Notes under the pieces: model-generated
What the model saw: only the letters and a program-made list of their open reading frames with translations
What the model was told of the DNA's origin: nothing
The model's database searches: none
Translations under genes and position numbers: made by a program
Source: Aradus depressus
Taxonomy: Eukaryota; Arthropoda; Insecta; Hemiptera; Aradidae
DNA: 64,000 bases
NCBI GenBank assembly: GCA_963662175.1
Contig: OY759216.1
Span: 43,045,087 to 43,109,086, forward strand
Direction: 5' to 3'
In this document: piece by piece, positions 34,691 to 45,529 of the stretch
Position numbering within the stretch: position 1 is the stretch's first letter
Layout: every line of letters begins with the position of its first letter

Positions 34691-36289
34691 GATTGTTCTT
34701 CCTCCTGAAGAAAAATAGTTAAAGTCTCCGTGATATGATAATATCTGGGACGTATTATCAATACTAACCAAATATTATATTATATTTACCCCCTTCTTTT
34801 TTATTCTCAATATTTTTGAAGTGTAGCCCCCTTTATAACGAACCTTGACGACAAAACATGAAAGAGGACGAATAGTTGTTTATATTGATATAAAATAAGA
34901 CCTGGTTCTTTAAATAATAATGAAGATATTGTAAATTGAAAATGGGTGCCATTATTGTTCGTACACCCCACTTATTTTCTCTTTGAACAACGAATTGATC
35001 CCTATTTACACATGTAGTATTTTTCCTCTTAATTATTTTACAATTATTGTTTTATACGGCTTTCTCTATACATAATAATTTATTGAATCTGCACATTTCG
35101 TCCTTTGCACGTCATAATGAAAAGTTACAATTGTTACAAGATATTGAAAAAAAAAAAAAATTTCAAACTTAATTTTTGTGAAGGTTGTATAAAATCTTTA
35201 TTTATTATTACTTAATTGAGTTTAAATTTTATTATTCCAATGGAATTTAGTTACTTCCTTTCTTGATGATTGTAAATATTATTTATATTAATTTATAACA
35301 TTTTGTACCCTACATGGTCTACATTTTGTATCCAAAATTTGCCTTATATTGAGGTAAAATATACAGTTTGTACAAACGTGTGTTCTGATTTAAAGCCCTA
35401 CATTTCATTCTTAATAGTTTAATTAATTGTATAAAACTTTTAACATAATTAAGTTTTCTCATCATAATACAACCAACAGATGTTTTCGGATCTGGAACTT
35501 TCGCCTAAACCTTGAACTTGAATTTACTGGTTTGTATCCTGGGCTAAAGGAAAAATTAAGAGGTTAATTCAGATGCAATGTAAGAGTTATGAAATGTTTT
35601 GAGGAAGCCGAGATCATGTTACATATTAACAATGCACCCCTCTGTCAACAACAAATAGGTAACAAGAATTGTTTGTGTTCTATGGATGAGTGGAACCTGA
35701 CAAAAATGGAATACAGCGTCGAATGAATTTCAACATTATATTTCACAACTGACATTCCATTTTTTTTAAATTATGTCAGTCTAAGCAGTTTCCCAGTATC
35801 TTGTAGCTGCAAAACATTTTTTATGCGTTTCTTTTCATGCTCCTTCTGAAGATATTATCTACTCCGCTACATACGAAAGTATTCATTAGCTCTTAACCAA
35901 CAAGTATACGCAAGCAAACCTCCATTACTACATTCACAAAAAATAGTATTGTATTTTTGTTACACTTTGCAGTGATAAATTTTGTAGTATTTGATCCCAG
36001 CATAACTAGGTCTTGGTAAATAAAATAAATAAATCATCAAAGTATCGAGAGCTGCTGAAGAGGCAAGTGGTCCTTTTTTTTTATTCTTTACGTTCATTTT
36101 TGTCCGAAAAAAATTTCATTTAAAAAAGTTTAATGTGCAGAGAGTGTTTTCAAATGAAAATGTAAAGCCACTCACTGCTTGCGTATTAAACTTATTTGCA
36201 TGGAAGTCTAACGACACAATATTTTCTTATCATAAGCTCTCATTCTACTGAAAAATTGCCTAATTAGAGATAATGCGTGTAAAAGACAA
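34691..36289. other. AT-rich intergenic sequence
   Basis: I recognise neither a gene nor a family repeat. Confidence 0.3.
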
Positions 36290-36540
36290 GAGGGCGCCGG
36301 TAGCACAGACGTAGCGTGCTACCCTCCTCAAGATTGCGGGTTCGAAACCCGGCCGAAAAAAAAAAACTCGAGCACGTCATTCTTCCGATAGGAAGTTAAG
36401 CGATGTCAGGTACTCGTTAAAGACCCCCTCTACTCTAGGCAGGCAAAATACCTCGCCATAGTAAAGTCGAACTCATGACCACCCGGCGACGAATGAGCGC
36501 TCTGGTAGTAAGCGATATGACCTCGTAATTAAACCCAGGG
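36290..36540 (+). mobile_element. SINE, telomere-tail family (diverged)
   Basis: The head is GAGGGCGCCGGTAGCACAG and box B is GGGTTCGAAACCC. A shortened body ends near GACCTCGTAATTAAACCC, and no tail is present. Confidence 0.8.
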
Positions 36541-37994
36541 TGTCACAATAACCAACTAAAATGACGATATTTCTGTGGCTTCATCAAATTTATAACCCAG
36601 CAGATAAGTCAATACCGAAAAAAAAACGGTGCAAGGCGGTGCTCCTTTTCTTAAATATCATTTTATCTGACTGTAAAGAGATGTCCTCAACAATATGTAA
36701 TAAAGAATTCATTAATGCAAAACATATTTATTTTGTGGATCATAAGGTTCATTGACAGAGCCACAGATATGGTGGATACTGAGTAAATAGGTACGAAACT
36801 AACTTCCTCGCGGGCTTGTTATAATAATATAGTGTGGAACATTTGTATCCTTTCCTCTCAGTTTGTATCCAGGTTGCATATTTAGGCCAATCATGCGTAC
36901 AGCTTATAAAGCCTTAACATTAGGCTGTTCTTTTTCCAGAACTTGATTTCAATGAGTATTGTCTATTAACAATTTTAACGACCATGAAGCACATATTTCA
37001 TGTTTATGACTGATTTAGGCTGAACATATTCGTATAAAGTACAATGTAAAAACACAAGAAGAATAAAAGAGATATAATTTTTAGTAAAGGGTCGAAAAAG
37101 AGCAGCTTTTAGCGATTTAAAAATAAAGCATCAAAAAATAGAATATTATGAGGATCGATTGAACAGGTGCCTTAAAAATATTTTCACAAATTAGTTTTTC
37201 AAAAAATGTTTTACCTTTACTCTCATGAAAATACACGACCATGAATTTTTATAAAATTTCGAATAATGAAATGACAGAAAAAATTGAAGGAAAATTACTT
37301 TTTTGAATATAATCAAGTCTAATAAAAGAGATCGAGGATTGAGAATTAGTAAGAAAACAATTTATAAATATTGTTGTTAGAGACAGCAATTAATTTTAAG
37401 ACAGAACACTTAGACTTTGTTATTCGGATAGAACCTTTACGTTATTCGTAGACAGTTAAAATGGCTGATGCTTTTTTCCCTCTCAAGTTACATTCGAAAA
37501 AAAAAAAATTGTAGTTTTTCACTTCTTCGAAACTTGCGAGCCGCACTGAGCCGTTCGGTGGGTCATAATTTGCCTATCCTATATTATAGTTTATGGCACA
37601 ACCCATCTGGGAAATGAATTATTTTGACATCTACTAAAGGTAAATGAGAATTTTATTATTTTTTTTTTCTGTTTGAATGATTTATTATTTTTTTACATTA
37701 AGGCACTTTTACATACAGGGAACCATTCAAACATAAAAATGAGTAAAACATTTCAAAAAATATAAAAACTACCTATACAAAAATATACATTTGTATGAAG
37801 CCCTTAAAATGAGTTCACAATAAGTACCACAGAATAGCTTCAATAAACGAGATCACATAAATAGTAGATTGAAAGGAAAATATAGTCAAACATCACAAGG
37901 CAGTGGGTTTTTTGTTTTCACAGGTTTACAGTGAACTGTAGTCAAACTATAGTATACAGGTATAGACCAACTATAGTATACAGGTATAGTCCAA
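36541..37994. other. AT-rich sequence; 3' flank of the MTFR1 gene
   Basis: No coding evidence was found. TTTATT elements at about 37677-37690 would be AATAAA signals for the minus-strand gene ending at 37995. Confidence 0.35.
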
Positions 37995-38169
37995 CTATAG
38001 CATGCAGGTATTCCAATCAGGCGACATCACATCCGTGTATGAGGAGCAATCAGAATCATTTGTGTCGGAAAAATTCACAGCTATAAACCTCTTCTTTAAA
38101 ACTTCTGTTAAAATATCTGTAGGATCCAGGAGCACTTTTGGTGGTTTTACAGGGCGTCCTCCAGGGGAT
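37995..38169 (-). CDS. MTFR1: MTFR1-like mitochondrial fission regulator, last coding exon
   Basis: The acceptor TTTCAG|A places the exon start at 38169 in phase 2. The joined codon AG+A gives Arg, continuing the preceding exon. The product reads SPGGRPVKPPKVLLDPTDIL + TEVLKKRFIAV, followed by an acidic Ser-rich tail and TAG at 37995. The 'DPTDILTEVLKKRF' block corresponds to the DPAALIAEALKKKF block of vertebrate MTFR1, a family signature near the C-terminus. The family promotes mitochondrial fission and aerobic respiration; the function is carried over from vertebrate members. Confidence 0.82.
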
Positions 38170-38382
38170 CTGAAAGTAAACGAAGCATTAGTCATTCAAG
38201 TGTTTAGTTTCTGGAAGAAAAGTAATAAATTAAATCAAAGAACTTGTTAAACTTTTATATTGTCTAATTCCACAAGAGTACAGAACAAGGTGAATTAATG
38301 TGTCTTAAGTCTCCCGCGCACTAGCAACTTGTTTTATGGACGATTAAATAGTTGTCAAATAAAAAGGTTGCCGGTTACCTAA

Positions 38383-39304
38383 GGCCTGGGACACACTTGC
38401 AATTTTCAGTTGAGCAACTGTTTAGTCGCAGTTGCATGGTTTTAGGCACACTACTGCAACTAAAAAGTTTGGTTGCTGCGTATAGGCACCCATGGGGATG
38501 GAATTAGTAGTTGCGAGATGGGCTTCAGAGAGTTGGCTGCGTTCTGTGTCCTTGAGATAACTTCTAAGTTGAGGAACGCGGACATATTGTGGAAACTTGT
38601 AATAAATGAATAAAACAAACTTATTTTTGAAATATTGTCTATTCCACTAAAGATATATATATATAACTACCGGTTTCGGCTTTATACCATCGTCAGGTCT
38701 AGTTATGAAGTTCATAACTAGACCTGACGATGGTATAAAGCCGAAACCGGTAGTTATATATATATATATCTCTAGTGGAATAGACAACATTTCAAAAATA
38801 AGTTTGTTTTATTCCTTGAGATAAGAAGGAAAAAGTGCAAAATGCGTTTTTGGCTTCATCCGTCCACGACACAGCGTAGCGAGAAAGGGCAATTCCATAA
38901 ATTGTATGCAGATTTAACAAGTTACCCAGTGAAATTTTTTAAATACTATCGAATGAGCTTGAAAACTTCTGACGAGCTTGTTGAGCTCATTCGTCCTGGT
39001 ATTACTCGACGGGACACGAGATTTTGTGGTAGGAATATTTGCAAATGTGAATCTAGAACTACACATGTAGAACCTGCAACTGTTTGATTGCAAGTGAGCT
39101 CACCACCATTCAATCAAATGTGTCACAAGGCGATGGCGCAACTAGATGCAACTAAAACGTTTGAGCCAGACCACAAACTGTTTAGTTGCTGCAACTGGTT
39201 AATCAGTTGTAGTTGCATGTGTGCGCAGGTCCATAGCACTTCACATGACACAAACATGCAATCAAACAGTTGCTCAACTGAAAATTGCAAGTGTGCCCCA
39301 GGCC
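38383..39304 (+). mobile_element. PIF/Harbinger relic inside an MTFR1 intron
   Basis: The long terminal inverted repeats begin GGCCTGGGACACACTTGCAA and end with the inverse (TTGCAAGTGTGCCCCAGGCC). The flanks are TAA and AAA, a mutated version of the 3-bp TWA target typical of PIF/Harbinger. An open frame at 38842-39087 reads FHKLYADLTSYPVKFFKYYR and MSLKTSDELVELIRPGITRR. It matches the N-terminal region of HARBI1-type transposases (the 'YFRMS..F..L..I.P.I...DT' pattern). The catalytic part is missing, and a palindromic element splits the relic. Confidence 0.82.
38561..38812. mobile_element. Small palindromic element, copy 2, nested in the Harbinger relic
   Basis: The 12-bp duplication TCCTTGAGATAA (38549-38560 and 38813-38824) marks it as an insertion. 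A 48-bp asymmetric left end (GAGGAACGCGGACATATTGT ...) is followed by two nearly perfect inverted arms of about 100 bp (38609-38709 and 38711-38813). Both arms carry CTGACGA, a short stem, then GAAA and CCGGT. A (TA)n stretch lies in each arm. It is homologous to copy 3 at 49226-49488 over the asymmetric end and over ATATTGTCTATT.CAC. Confidence 0.8.
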
Positions 39305-39853
39305 AAAGGGGGTCAGTTCACCATGGATTTTGTTATTATTATTACCTTTTCATTAGTTTCAAGCTCATTTCAATTATCAATGAACTACTCAAACACTTCA
39401 ATCTATGGATTGTTTTTAAAATTGGGATTTTTACATAAAAACTATAAATGCCTGATTTGGAATGCATTTTTGAGATTGGATGATGATTTGATTCTCGAGT
39501 TTCTTGTTATCATGTTGCTTCTTTTTCAGAATGAGTGGTGAGCCAAAACTGTTTTTTTTTGTCAGATTTGATAAATTTGTTTTAAAAAAATTAAGTTTGC
39601 AAATGTTGACAAATTAAGGACATATTTTAATGAATATTCAAAATAGCCAAATTTAGTAAACATTGGATTTGTCAGTGTTGATTTGGGATGAAACATCCCG
39701 TAAAAAGTGTTCAATAAACCTTCATATTTTTCCCCCTCTACCCACAAAATATATGTTGACAATTACTTTATTTTTTATTTTTACAATTTAATGAAAACAA
39801 AAAAATACAAAAAAATCTAGTTTTTTTGCAGTGATAAATCAAAAACAATCTAC

Positions 39854-40064
39854 CTTTCGATAGGCCTCAATTTAGGTCGTCCATTTTTCATTTCTTTGAG
39901 AACCTCTCCGAGGGGATTCCCTGCTCCTTGCTGTTCGACTTTATTCTGTGCAGAGTTCCTCTTGGGCCTGACTGGAGTAGAGGTTGGTGTGGTGAGAAGG
40001 AGAAGTGGGGGTGGTGGAGGCGGGGGCGGCGGAGGGGGAGCAGCACTCTCTACAGTTAGATCAC
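39854..40064 (-). CDS. MTFR1: MTFR1-like gene, third recognised exon (proline-rich)
   Basis: It is bounded by acceptor TTAG|GT at 40065 (phase 1 in) and donor AAAG|GTAGAT at 39853 (phase 2 out). The product has a polyproline run (ESAA, then P11, LLLL) followed by NPLGEVLKEMKNGRPKLRPI. The same order, a proline run and then a 'LEILKEMNSVKLRSV' block, is diagnostic for MTFR1/MTFR2. A 119-bp tandem duplication lies just upstream of its acceptor. Confidence 0.85.
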
Positions 40065-40077
40065 CTAATGACACAAT

Positions 40078-40318
40078 ATATCACACTATCTTTATTATAC
40101 ATATAAAGAGATTATGATGTTCGAAGATGACATCCAAACGGTAAAATATCGCTAAACTCTAAGAATCATCGTCTAACTAAAGAATCTCAAAAGAATATAT
40201 CACACTATCTTTATTATACCTATAAAGAGATTATGATGTCCAAAGATGACATACAAACGGTAAAATATCACTAAACTATAGGAATCATCGTCTTACGTAA
40301 GGAATTTCAAAATAATAA
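40078..40318. repeat. 119-bp tandem duplication
   Basis: The block beginning ATATATCACACTATCTTTAT recurs 119 bp later with about 10% differences. It sits in the MTFR1 intron, immediately upstream of the proline-rich exon. Confidence 0.9.
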
Positions 40319-40339
40319 TATTGTGACCACGGTTATTTT

Positions 40340-40380
<41 letters not shown>

Positions 40381-41299
40381 AGACTTAAGAAGATACAGAT
40401 AGGTAAAATTCCTGTTGACTCAAAAATTCAAATTCTAGAATAGACCTCTCAATTGGACATGCGTTCATTCTAAATTACAGAATATTGATCTTCAATAAAT
40501 GACTTAAGAGATCTTTTTGCCATATACATACATATCTTGTAGATAGATAAATCCGTCTTATAGATAAATCAGGTAGGTAAAGAAAGGGTCGGAATTTAAA
40601 CTAAGGAATCCCTGTGACCTTGCAGTTAAGAATTTGTTTGTTCTAAAATAATAATATAAAACTAAAGATAAAATTATTAAATTGTAGCGAACAAGATAAA
40701 CTTGTTGTCACTATTTGATATTTTTTATTTTATTATAACTTCATTGTTATTCATTTAGTTATTTTATAGACAGGAAAAGCTTCTGATTTTAATTTTATTA
40801 ATATTCTATTTTATTAATATATATCGTCTACCCTAGTCAATAATTATTATTGACTACTATAGACGATATATAGAATAGAATTAATATATACACATAAGGA
40901 AACAGAACTGGTTCTAAGGTTTTAACAAAGGTGAGTAGTTGAAATACATTTGGTCATTCATATAAATGTCATTTTTTCTGACTTCATTAATTTTCAGTTG
41001 ACTAAATTATCAAGTAACCTGGTTTTTGTCGATAATGTGGATGTCGAAAGTGGACCTGTTGCCTCAGTTCCTTATATTAGTCATATGTTCTTTAGTTCTG
41101 TCTTTAAAACATCGGATATATCAGCTTTTGTCCCAAACTAAGGCATCAAATACATCACATAAATAGTTCTATGGCCATCTTTGAGTTCAACATGTCGCGT
41201 TTCAAACCTGAGGCTGAGGAGTCGACTTTTTCTTTGACTAGAAGGTGGGTATATTTTCGCGGAGTACAGAAAACCCCAAGCCAGCGCTACCGGGTTTTG

Positions 41300-41935
41300 T
41301 CCCCCTGCTATACGAAATGTAGGGGAAATTATGCAATCTGTCAACAATTCGATGCGCAGTTTTCAACGGAATTTAATGTTTTCCAACCTCCCGATGCCAA
41401 ATATAAAAACAAATTTCTGTCTATATGTGAACACGATAACTCCCGTCAGAATGAATTTATCAACACGAAATTTTATATGCGAATCCAGAATCCTCTAAAG
41501 ACGACACCTACTGATTTTCAGCCAAATATATCAGTGTAGGGGGAGGCTGATCATAAAAACTTTAATAACTGCTGATAAAATGAATGTATCGACACGAAAT
41601 TTTATATACATGATCAGAACCCCATGAGGACAACACCTATCGATAATCAGCCAGAGGGAGGGGTATTAGGGGAGAGGCTCAACTCAAAAAATTGCCGTTG
41701 TAATTGCCAAACCCCTTAAAGACGACGCTTATTAATTTTCAGCGGAATCGGCATATAATGGAGCAAAGGGGGGGCTCAACTCAAAAACTCTAATGTAGTG
41801 AATTTATTTACACAAAATTTAGTATGAGGATTTATGAGCCCTGGTCGTCTGGTTTTGGAGAGGGAGCGAAAAGTTAATTGATTAATTCAGTCTGGGGATG
41901 TACATTTCCGGTGATGCACCGACTTTTTCTTTTAC
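41300..41935 (+). repeat. Interspersed ACTTCCCC-end repeat, long plus copy
   Basis: The left end is CCCCCTGCTATACGAAATGT, then GGGGAAATTATGCAATCTG. Three or four internal units follow (AACTGC.GATAAAATGAATGT, ATTTTCAGCGGAATC). The right end is TTAATTGATTAATTCAGTCT, then GGGGATGTACATTTCCGGTG. The copy lies in an MTFR1 intron. Confidence 0.75.
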
Positions 41936-41974
41936 ATATTAAGTTACAATACAAAAATGTAACAGGATACTTAC

Positions 41975-42099
41975 ACGTAACGTCAAGTTGTACACTCTTT
42001 TGGTTGTGTAAAATAGAAGCTACTTGTAACCGTAGTTCATTCAAGTCCTCTTGTAGTTGTTTGATGGTTGACTCATGGGAACAAGTGTCACAGCTGCTA
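41975..42099 (-). CDS. MTFR1: MTFR1-like gene, second recognised exon (coiled coil)
   Basis: Acceptor GTTCAG|T (phase 2 in) and donor ACGT|GTAAGT (phase 1 out) match the phases of the exons on either side. The product SSCDTCSHESTIKQLQEDLN + ELRLQVASILHNQK is a heptad-rich helix. It corresponds to the 'LENELAALRAQIAKIV' coiled coil of vertebrate MTFR proteins. Confidence 0.82.
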
Positions 42100-42299
42100 C
42101 TGAACACAAAAAAGAACAATAAGAAAATAGTCAAGTAGATCATTTAAAAACAATATTATGAAATCATAATATATGTATTTTTTTTTCAAAAGTATCGGAC
42201 ATTTTGATTATCGAGTTACAATTAAATATTGATAAGATCTACAATTGCAAATAAAAAGTGTCGTATTTCAGAAATATTGAATCTGAAGCTATGTAAATA

Positions 42300-42575
42300 G
42301 ATTTACTTCGTAGTATATCGGAAATTATGTAATCGATCAGAAATTTGATCCGGGGATTTTCCGACCGCCAGATTCCAAAATTGAAAAAGAAATCTGTGTC
42401 TGTGAAAACTCCCGATAGATTGAATGTACCGACATGAAATGTTATATGTGTATACATAACCGTCTAAAAAGACACATATTGATTTTCAGCCAAATCGGCA
42501 AAAGGAAACGGTATCGAAACGAAATTTCATATGTGAATTCAAAACCCTATAAGGACACCTATTAATTTTCAGTAA
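42300..42575 (+). repeat. Interspersed ACTTCCCC-family fragment
   Basis: Left-end and unit sequence (GAAATTATGTAATCGATCAG, GATTTTCAGCCAAATCGGC) is present. It lies in the MTFR1 intron between exons 1 and 2 as numbered here. Confidence 0.65.
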
Positions 42576-42644
42576 AACAAAATTCAGGATATATATATAT
42601 TTCATTTGATTAAGAAAATGTTTTAATTTTACGAAAATAGTTAC

Positions 42645-42853
42645 CTGTCGTGTGTGAGATAATCATCTGGCAAATTTTCATCCAAAGAAACTATGTCACT
42701 GGGTGTTTGACAATCTAGATATTTATGCCAAGCAGACAGATTAAAATAAACTCGAGGAGCATTTGGCAGCGGTAACATAGTACCAATATATCGAACAATA
42801 CTCTTCCTTGGGCAATTCTTATTTACAATTAGTGGAAACGATAAGTCTCTAAT
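42645..42853 (-). CDS. MTFR1: MTFR1-like gene, first recognised exon
   Basis: Acceptor CTTTCAG|ATT (phase 0 in) and donor ACAG|GTAACT (phase 2 out) bound it. The product contains RKSIVRYIGTMLPLPNAPRV + YFNL, which matches the conserved N-terminal 'SIVRKIGTNL....PRVQF' block of MTFR1. An acidic stretch, SLDENLPDDYL, follows. The four exons total 720 nt (240 codons with stop) and their phases agree at every junction (2/2, 1/1, 2/2), which strongly supports one gene. The start codon must lie in an upstream exon; see 43420-43473. Confidence 0.86.
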
Positions 42854-43419
42854 CTGAAAGATGATGGTTTTCATTAATTGATTTGATGAATCTCAGTTAA
42901 ATATTATACCTAAATGTATACATACAAGTCTGAAGAAGAAAAATAAAATAACACTGGGAGAATAAATTATTCATCGATAATGACTGAAATAAAAACTAAC
43001 AACAGAGCGAATTAGTCTAGATGTAAGGTAGTAATGGATAGCAAGAATTTTGTATATCTATGTATATAATATAATTATTATATATAAATATGGTTATGCG
43101 CTTTCTTGAAATGAAACGCGTATGTTGCTTCCCTCGGAGGAATACATTTTATATAGAATACATTATTAAGACAACAAATGAAATGCCGAGCACATAAGCG
43201 ATAAAAAACCTCCCTAACAAAAAAATCAGAGAACCTTGGAATAGTCTTTGAGAAGGAATAATATATATTTTCAATCCAGTAGTCACAAATACTACAAGAA
43301 ACGTACGATAATAATAAAAAAATACATCAAATATACGATAACAGATAGAACCGGTACAAAAAATAACTAAGAAATTACGAGTTGTAAATAGAACAATTAT
43401 ATTTAGTCAAAATCCAAAC

Positions 43420-43473
43420 CTCAAGAAGTAGACGATAAACAGCATTTAGAAAGTCACAGACAACTGAGGCCAT
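43420..43473 (-). CDS. MTFR1: Candidate first coding exon of the MTFR1-like gene
   Basis: An ATG at 43473 opens MASVVCDFLNAVYRLLLE and reaches GAG|GTTTGG in phase 0, the phase required by the next exon. Adding it gives a 257-residue protein. The donor is weak (GTTTGG), and vertebrate first exons are not similar enough to decide, so this is tentative. Confidence 0.35.
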
Positions 43474-43972
43474 AATTTAAAAATGTTTCGTGCACTACAA
43501 GACATCCTACATGAAAGAATTCGGGTAAACAAACATTTCAAATAAATGAAAAAAAAAATTACCAAGAGTATCAGTGGTATCTAGATCAAGAAAGAAAATT
43601 TGGAAAAAGGATAAAAATTAAGTATTGAAAATGATAAATAATGGATTTATAAGTTAGCAATTTTAACAAAGCTATTATTTATTAGTAAATCAATAATATA
43701 GATATTAACGCTAACTTAAAAATTAGTATGAGCTAACCTGCTTCATGCTTACGTATGTTGGGTTTTTAACGAAGGTAACAGTCAGTTCAAACAGAACGTA
43801 CAAGTTTTTGATGTTAGATATTATGTTAGTTCTGCCCTTTTTGTAATAACATTTCCTTATAATAGTCTTTCATAGAATGGAGTAGTCAACTCCAATACAT
43901 TACCCACTCTCTTAATGTTGTAAAATAAAGGTTTTGGGCCCAGTCTAACCTTTCATTGATGTTGACTTTAAG
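43474..43972. promoter_or_regulatory. Probable shared promoter region of MTFR1 and SOSS-B
   Basis: The two genes are divergently transcribed, with about 0.7 kb between the candidate MTFR1 start codon (43473) and the SOSS-B start codon (44155). No TATA box was identified, and sharing is inferred from the arrangement alone. Confidence 0.4.
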
Positions 43973-44061
43973 GTATGTTTTGATCCTGTAATTTATTTAT
44001 TGAAAAAAAATGTTTTATTATTGTATTTTTTATATCCTTATTTTCTCTTGTTTTGTTTCAG
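43973..44061 (+). other. Probable 89-nt intron in the SOSS-B 5' UTR
   Basis: A good donor (TTTAAG|GTATGT) at 43973 and an acceptor (TTTTGTTTCAG) ending at 44061, after a T-rich tract, lie upstream of the coding exon. If spliced, the leader contains an upstream ATG (about 43959) with a short open frame that ends before the main ATG. Confidence 0.55.
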
Positions 44062-44154
44062 GGTTTTTGTTTTTCCAATATTAATTTTAATATTGTAATC
44101 TTTCTAAATTCATGTCGACTCACTACAACTGCACTACGTTTGTAATATATTACT

Positions 44155-44715
44155 ATGGAATCCATACATGTAAAGGATATAAGACAGGGAATGAAGAATT
44201 TGAATCTTACAGTTATTGTTCTTGATGTTGGGAACCCAGTTCTACTCAAGGAGAACAGAGAAGTTAGGACCCTCAAAGTGGCGGACGCTACTGCTTGTAT
44301 AAATCTATCGTTGTGGGATGAAGCAGGACATTATTTAATACCTGGTGATATAGTGCGTTTGACTAAAGCTCATGCCAATATTTTTCGTAGTTGTCTTACA
44401 TTGTATTCGGGTAAAACAGGTGAAATAGACAAAATAGGTGATTTTTGTATGGTGTTTAATGAACAACTTAATATGAGTGAACCTAATGTTAATTTTGACA
44501 ATATGCCTGGCTCTCTGAATAATGGTAATATGAATAATGGCAACAAAATGATGAGGCCTACTGGTCCCCCAATGATGCTACCTCCACAAATACCTCAGAA
44601 ACCTGTACCAAGATTCCAAAGTGAGTCTTCAGCTCTCAGCAAACCTATTGGTAAAATGAATTCAAAACCTGGAAGAGGTAAAAGCAATGTTGTTCGTCCA
44701 GAGAGAAGAAGTTAG
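44155..44715 (+). CDS. SOSSB: SOSS complex subunit B (single-stranded DNA-binding, NABP/SSB1 family)
   Basis: The product is 186 residues. In animals this protein binds single-stranded DNA as part of the SOSS complex (with INTS3 and SOSS-C) in the nucleus and promotes double-strand-break repair and checkpoint signalling. Residues 1-105 form the OB fold, with recognisable segments VKDIRQGMKNLNLTVIVLD, EVRTLKVADATACINLSLWD, GDIVRLTKAHANIFRSCLTL and KIGDFCMVFNE, closely matching human SSB1/SSB2. The rest is a low-complexity Asn/Met/Pro-rich tail ending in basic RPERRS, as in the family. The start is ATG 44155 and the frame is intact. The coding part lacks introns, but the apparent 5'-UTR intron argues against a retrocopy. 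Confidence 0.95.
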   Translation: MESIHVKDIRQGMKNLNLTVIVLDVGNPVLLKENREVRTLKVADATACINLSLWDEAGHYLIPGDIVRLTKAHANIFRSCLTLYSGKTGEIDKIGDFCMVFNEQLNMSEPNVNFDNMPGSLNNGNMNNGNKMMRPTGPPMMLPPQIPQKPVPRFQSESSALSKPIGKMNSKPGRGKSNVVRPERRS

Positions 44716-45529
44716 TTATTCTTTTTTCTGATATTTGAAAACAATTCTTTTTATTTGTACCAAAAACTATTGTTACCCTTTTTTTTTTATATTCTAGTTG
44801 AGGTTTCATGATTACGTGTTGTATATTCCAGTGGCTGCTGTATGATAATTGTAAAATATTCGACTGTTGTTTTTTAAAGTTTCTATGTACATTAAAATGT
44901 TTTTTAAACTTTCATTAATTATTGTGTTTTTAGGAGTAGTACTCGAGAGTTCAAGAATGAATGGAAGAGTTAGGCTGGAGGCTTTGTCGAATAACTTTTA
45001 TTCTCAACCAACGTTTCTAATATTGTTTTTTTTCTTTGCGTTCAGAATTGGCGTCTTATTAAACAATTGCTGATATTCACGTACCTTTCAAGAAGCTTCA
45101 GTTTCTTAACTTCAATTTCGACACTGGAACGTAAAAACTATGTGAAAAGCATGGAATTATTATATAATGTAAAAAATTGCAATGTTGGTTGAGTATAAAG
45201 TGTGTAAAGTTTTTGACAAAACCTGCACTTTTTTTTTTTTTTTAGAATGGAATGAGCTCAAGGGTTGGTCAAAGTACACATCATTTAGGAACAATGTCGA
45301 TATTTTAATATATTTAAATTCTTATTAACGTTATTTTAAATAATATATAAGAACTATGTTTCTCTCTGATGTAATGTATATTTCAACATGTTAATTACGG
45401 AACAATTTGTGTACCTTGTCTTTCACTGAGTTACATATCCCCGGGGGCTTGTATCCATTCTGTGATGTTAGCGCTTTCTTTGTATGTACTTGTAGTTCTT
45501 GAATGCACCGATTCACTTGTATTTTATTG
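44716..45529. other. 3' flank of SOSS-B, AT-rich
   Basis: ATTAAA-type signals occur at about 44889 and 45055. No further gene is supported. Confidence 0.35.

Noticed and set aside
39896..40117. Plus-strand frame with a glycine run
   Set aside because: It is the reverse complement of the MTFR1 proline-rich exon, which has correct splice sites and family similarity.
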